Part shown: positions 62,340 to 64,000 of the stretch, piece by piece
Numbering within the stretch: position 1 is the first letter of the stretch
Layout of the letters: every line of letters starts with the position of its first letter
From: Chrysopilus asiliformis
Taxonomy: Eukaryota > Arthropoda > Insecta > Diptera > Rhagionidae
NCBI GenBank assembly: GCA_964034945.1
Contig: OZ035962.1
Span: 22,229,530-22,293,529 of the forward strand
DNA: 64,000 bases
Direction of reading: 5' to 3'
Translations under genes and position numbers: made by a program
The notes under the pieces: generated by a model
What the model was told of the DNA's origin: nothing
What the model saw: only the letters and a program-made list of their open reading frames with translations
Databases searched by the model: none

Positions 62340-63200
62340 GCATTTTAACATTTTCACATTAGAATTTAGCCATGGATGAATGCTGACATTCAACTAGTTG
62401 CGAGTCCAATGCTTTTTACCAGCAAATCAACTCGATTCTAGGCTGCTGAAATGTCAGTAAGCGATTCGTTAAGCTTCACCCATCTGGTATTTTGCTGCAG
62501 CACTAAATTTAGATCTTTTGTGCGTGGTTGGGAAGCTGTCGAAGCACCAGGTTTTAAATGTGTCCCGGATCGACAGGTAGGATGTTGTATTCTGCTAGCA
62601 TAGCTTCTTGCACGGTACTAGTACGCGCGATCATTGGCTCTGGGAAACGAAAAACAAGCGATCGGAGATTATTTGCAGCAGCGAACACGTCGCAAAACAT
62701 ATGTCGACACTGCAATCGCCTCTGCCTGTACACGAGCATAAATCCAACGTCCACGATAGTCGCCTAGCGAGATTTACGTGGCGGCGATCACTTCTAGATC
62801 GCCGTTCGAGGGATATCGATAGGTGCGGAAGATGTGGCATTTATTTAATTGCGGGGGTACTTGATCTGTCGAATTGGCGCCGATGATCTCGGTACTTATC
62901 TCTCGATCACCCTCCCCCCTCTTCCTCACCGCGCTGTTGACCACCACTCCTGCCGCCAACGCAGAAATATTGTCGGACGGTGGTCGAATCTCTAGCGTGC
63001 GCCACAAATTTCCGCACTCGGACCTCGTCCGGCTGTCCGTGGCATAGGAAATTGGTTGGGGTCGTGAAAATCAGCGGGGAAATGGCACCTACCTATCAAG
63101 CTAGCCAGGAAGATTAGGCACCACCATCGCCTATAGTTTCTGTCTCCCGATCGATCGATCATCTGGTGCAGTGTTTTGCTGTCCGAAGCGGAACAGGTTC
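62340..63200. other. GC-richer intronic block, possible regulatory region or untranslated exon
   Basis: The block contains many CG dinucleotides, overlapping GATC/CGATCG motifs (CGATCGATCGATCAT at 63151-63165) and short mirrored sites such as GGCGATCACTTCTAGATCGC (from 62783). Overlapping ORFs on both strands resemble no family. It might be an enhancer, a CpG-rich promoter or an exon of another gene. Confidence 0.25.
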
Positions 63201-64000
63201 ATGTCTCCACTGTGGTGCTTTGTGTAGGCACATTAAATACAGTCCACCGGCCGACAGTTCGGATAATTGCAGGAAAAACGCACCGATTTATGATTAATGT
63301 CGGAATTTTGCATTTTTTTCCACGGATCAGCCTCAATCACCTGCTTGCTACACTAAAAAACCTATAGGTACGAGATTTTTACATTGCGACTCGTCGCCGG
63401 ATTTTGTCTTTTAGCTGCGAGACATTTTTTCCCAATAGCCGCTATCGTAATTAAACATTGAGCCGAGATTATGTTGAAAAATCACTACTCTTGTCCATTA
63501 AAATCAGTTCTGCCCGTCCCTTGGCGTCGCTACGGTTACGTTATTTCGACTTGATTACGCAAGTCGTCGTCTTATAAAGATGGCTGGTAGTTTTTCTTAG
63601 AAAATCTATCGATAATTGAATAGATAAGTTGTATATTAATAAATAGATGTGTAATTCATGTCAACGAAAATGATTTTTTATTGAAAATTAGATGCAAATT
63701 AGATCTAGTAATTAATAAGTGTATGGATTTCGATGTCATATCGGAAATATTTCATTAATTTGTATTAATAAATTATTGCGCAACTTTTCACTCATTAAAC
63801 TTAATATGTCATCGTAATGCGAAACTATATTAATTGTTATAATTAATAAATTGTGAAGAAATAGTTTTCACTTTTACTTTTAACGTAAGATTGTTTACCG
63901 TGCAGATGTTTCTGATTTGTGCGAAAAATTGGCAAATGAGAACTTTCCGAACTTCTAACGTAAGAAAATTAGAAAAATTTTGCTGGAGAGTCAGTCACTA

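Larger units (their letters stand above)
49717..64000 (+). other. Semaphorin downstream intron, incomplete at window edge
   Basis: It begins with gtaagt at 49717. No acceptor followed by a plausible continuation of the Sema domain was found before the window ends, so the intron is at least 14,284 bp. It holds the TIR elements described at 52174-52490, 53657-54886 and 59050-59548, a SINE and GATC clusters. A nested gene cannot be excluded, but none was recognised. Confidence 0.6.

Noticed and set aside
1..64000. CRISPR arrays, bacterial operons, phage-like modules
   Set aside because: No regularly spaced repeats with unique spacers, and no closely packed ORFs; the splice sites, SINEs and LINE show eukaryotic DNA.

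Overview
This window is AT-rich animal nuclear DNA, roughly two thirds A+T. Coding sequence is confined to two short exons separated by a long intron, and the rest is intronic or intergenic DNA crowded with small transposable elements. There are no bacterial gene arrays, no operons and no CRISPR array. The one recognisable host gene is a class-5 semaphorin (Sema5c-like). Together with the repeat types, this points to an arthropod, probably an insect or a close hexapod relative. I cannot name the species from the sequence.

Host gene, plus strand: a first coding exon (acceptor 40936-40937, ATG 40975, donor 41099) encodes a signal peptide and the start of the mature protein. An 8,518-bp intron follows, with gtaagt at its 5' end and ttacag at its 3' end. 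A 100-bp exon (49617-49716) then encodes the first strands of the Sema domain, including LLFDVARDQVIVGAR. The next exon is not visible in the remaining 14.3 kb, so the gene runs out of the right edge. The coding exon starts with 37 bases of 5' UTR behind an acceptor, so at least one noncoding exon lies upstream. The best candidate ends at a CAG/gtaagc donor at 11992/11993, but this is weak.

Mobile and repetitive DNA: many insertions keep terminal inverted repeats (TIRs) and target-site duplications (TSDs). TTA-flanked elements lie at 4212-4595 (a hairpin with 185 of 186 arm bases matching), 21133-21249 and 59050-59548. TA-flanked or possibly TA-flanked elements lie at 12413-12682, 27261-27663, 31993-32264 and 53657-54886. 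hAT-like insertions with 8-bp duplications lie at 35898-36745 and 42456-42806. A family with GGGCTGTCCATAAAATACGT-like ends occurs three times (near 35.0, 43.6 and 52.3 kb). A tRNA-headed SINE family has a head-bearing copy at 54087-54270 and two 3'-end copies (12563-12637, 16471-16540). A second tRNA-like head lies at 45064-45126. A 5'-truncated LINE with a poly(A) tail lies at 10340-10966. Three different dispersed repeats carry (CAGA)n or (GTCT)n runs; two inverted copies of one of them flank the first semaphorin coding exon.

Region by region: 1-11 kb is intergenic or intronic with repeats; 11-12 kb holds a candidate untranslated exon; 12-40.9 kb is probable upstream intron with MITEs; 40.9-49.7 kb is the two-exon semaphorin core; 49.7-64 kb is downstream intron with further MITEs and a GC-richer block near 62.5-63.2 kb. 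GATC tetramers are strikingly clustered in several stretches. I found no clear evidence of a new biological system. The most interesting objects are the near-perfect hairpin, the hAT insertions and the GATC clusters.
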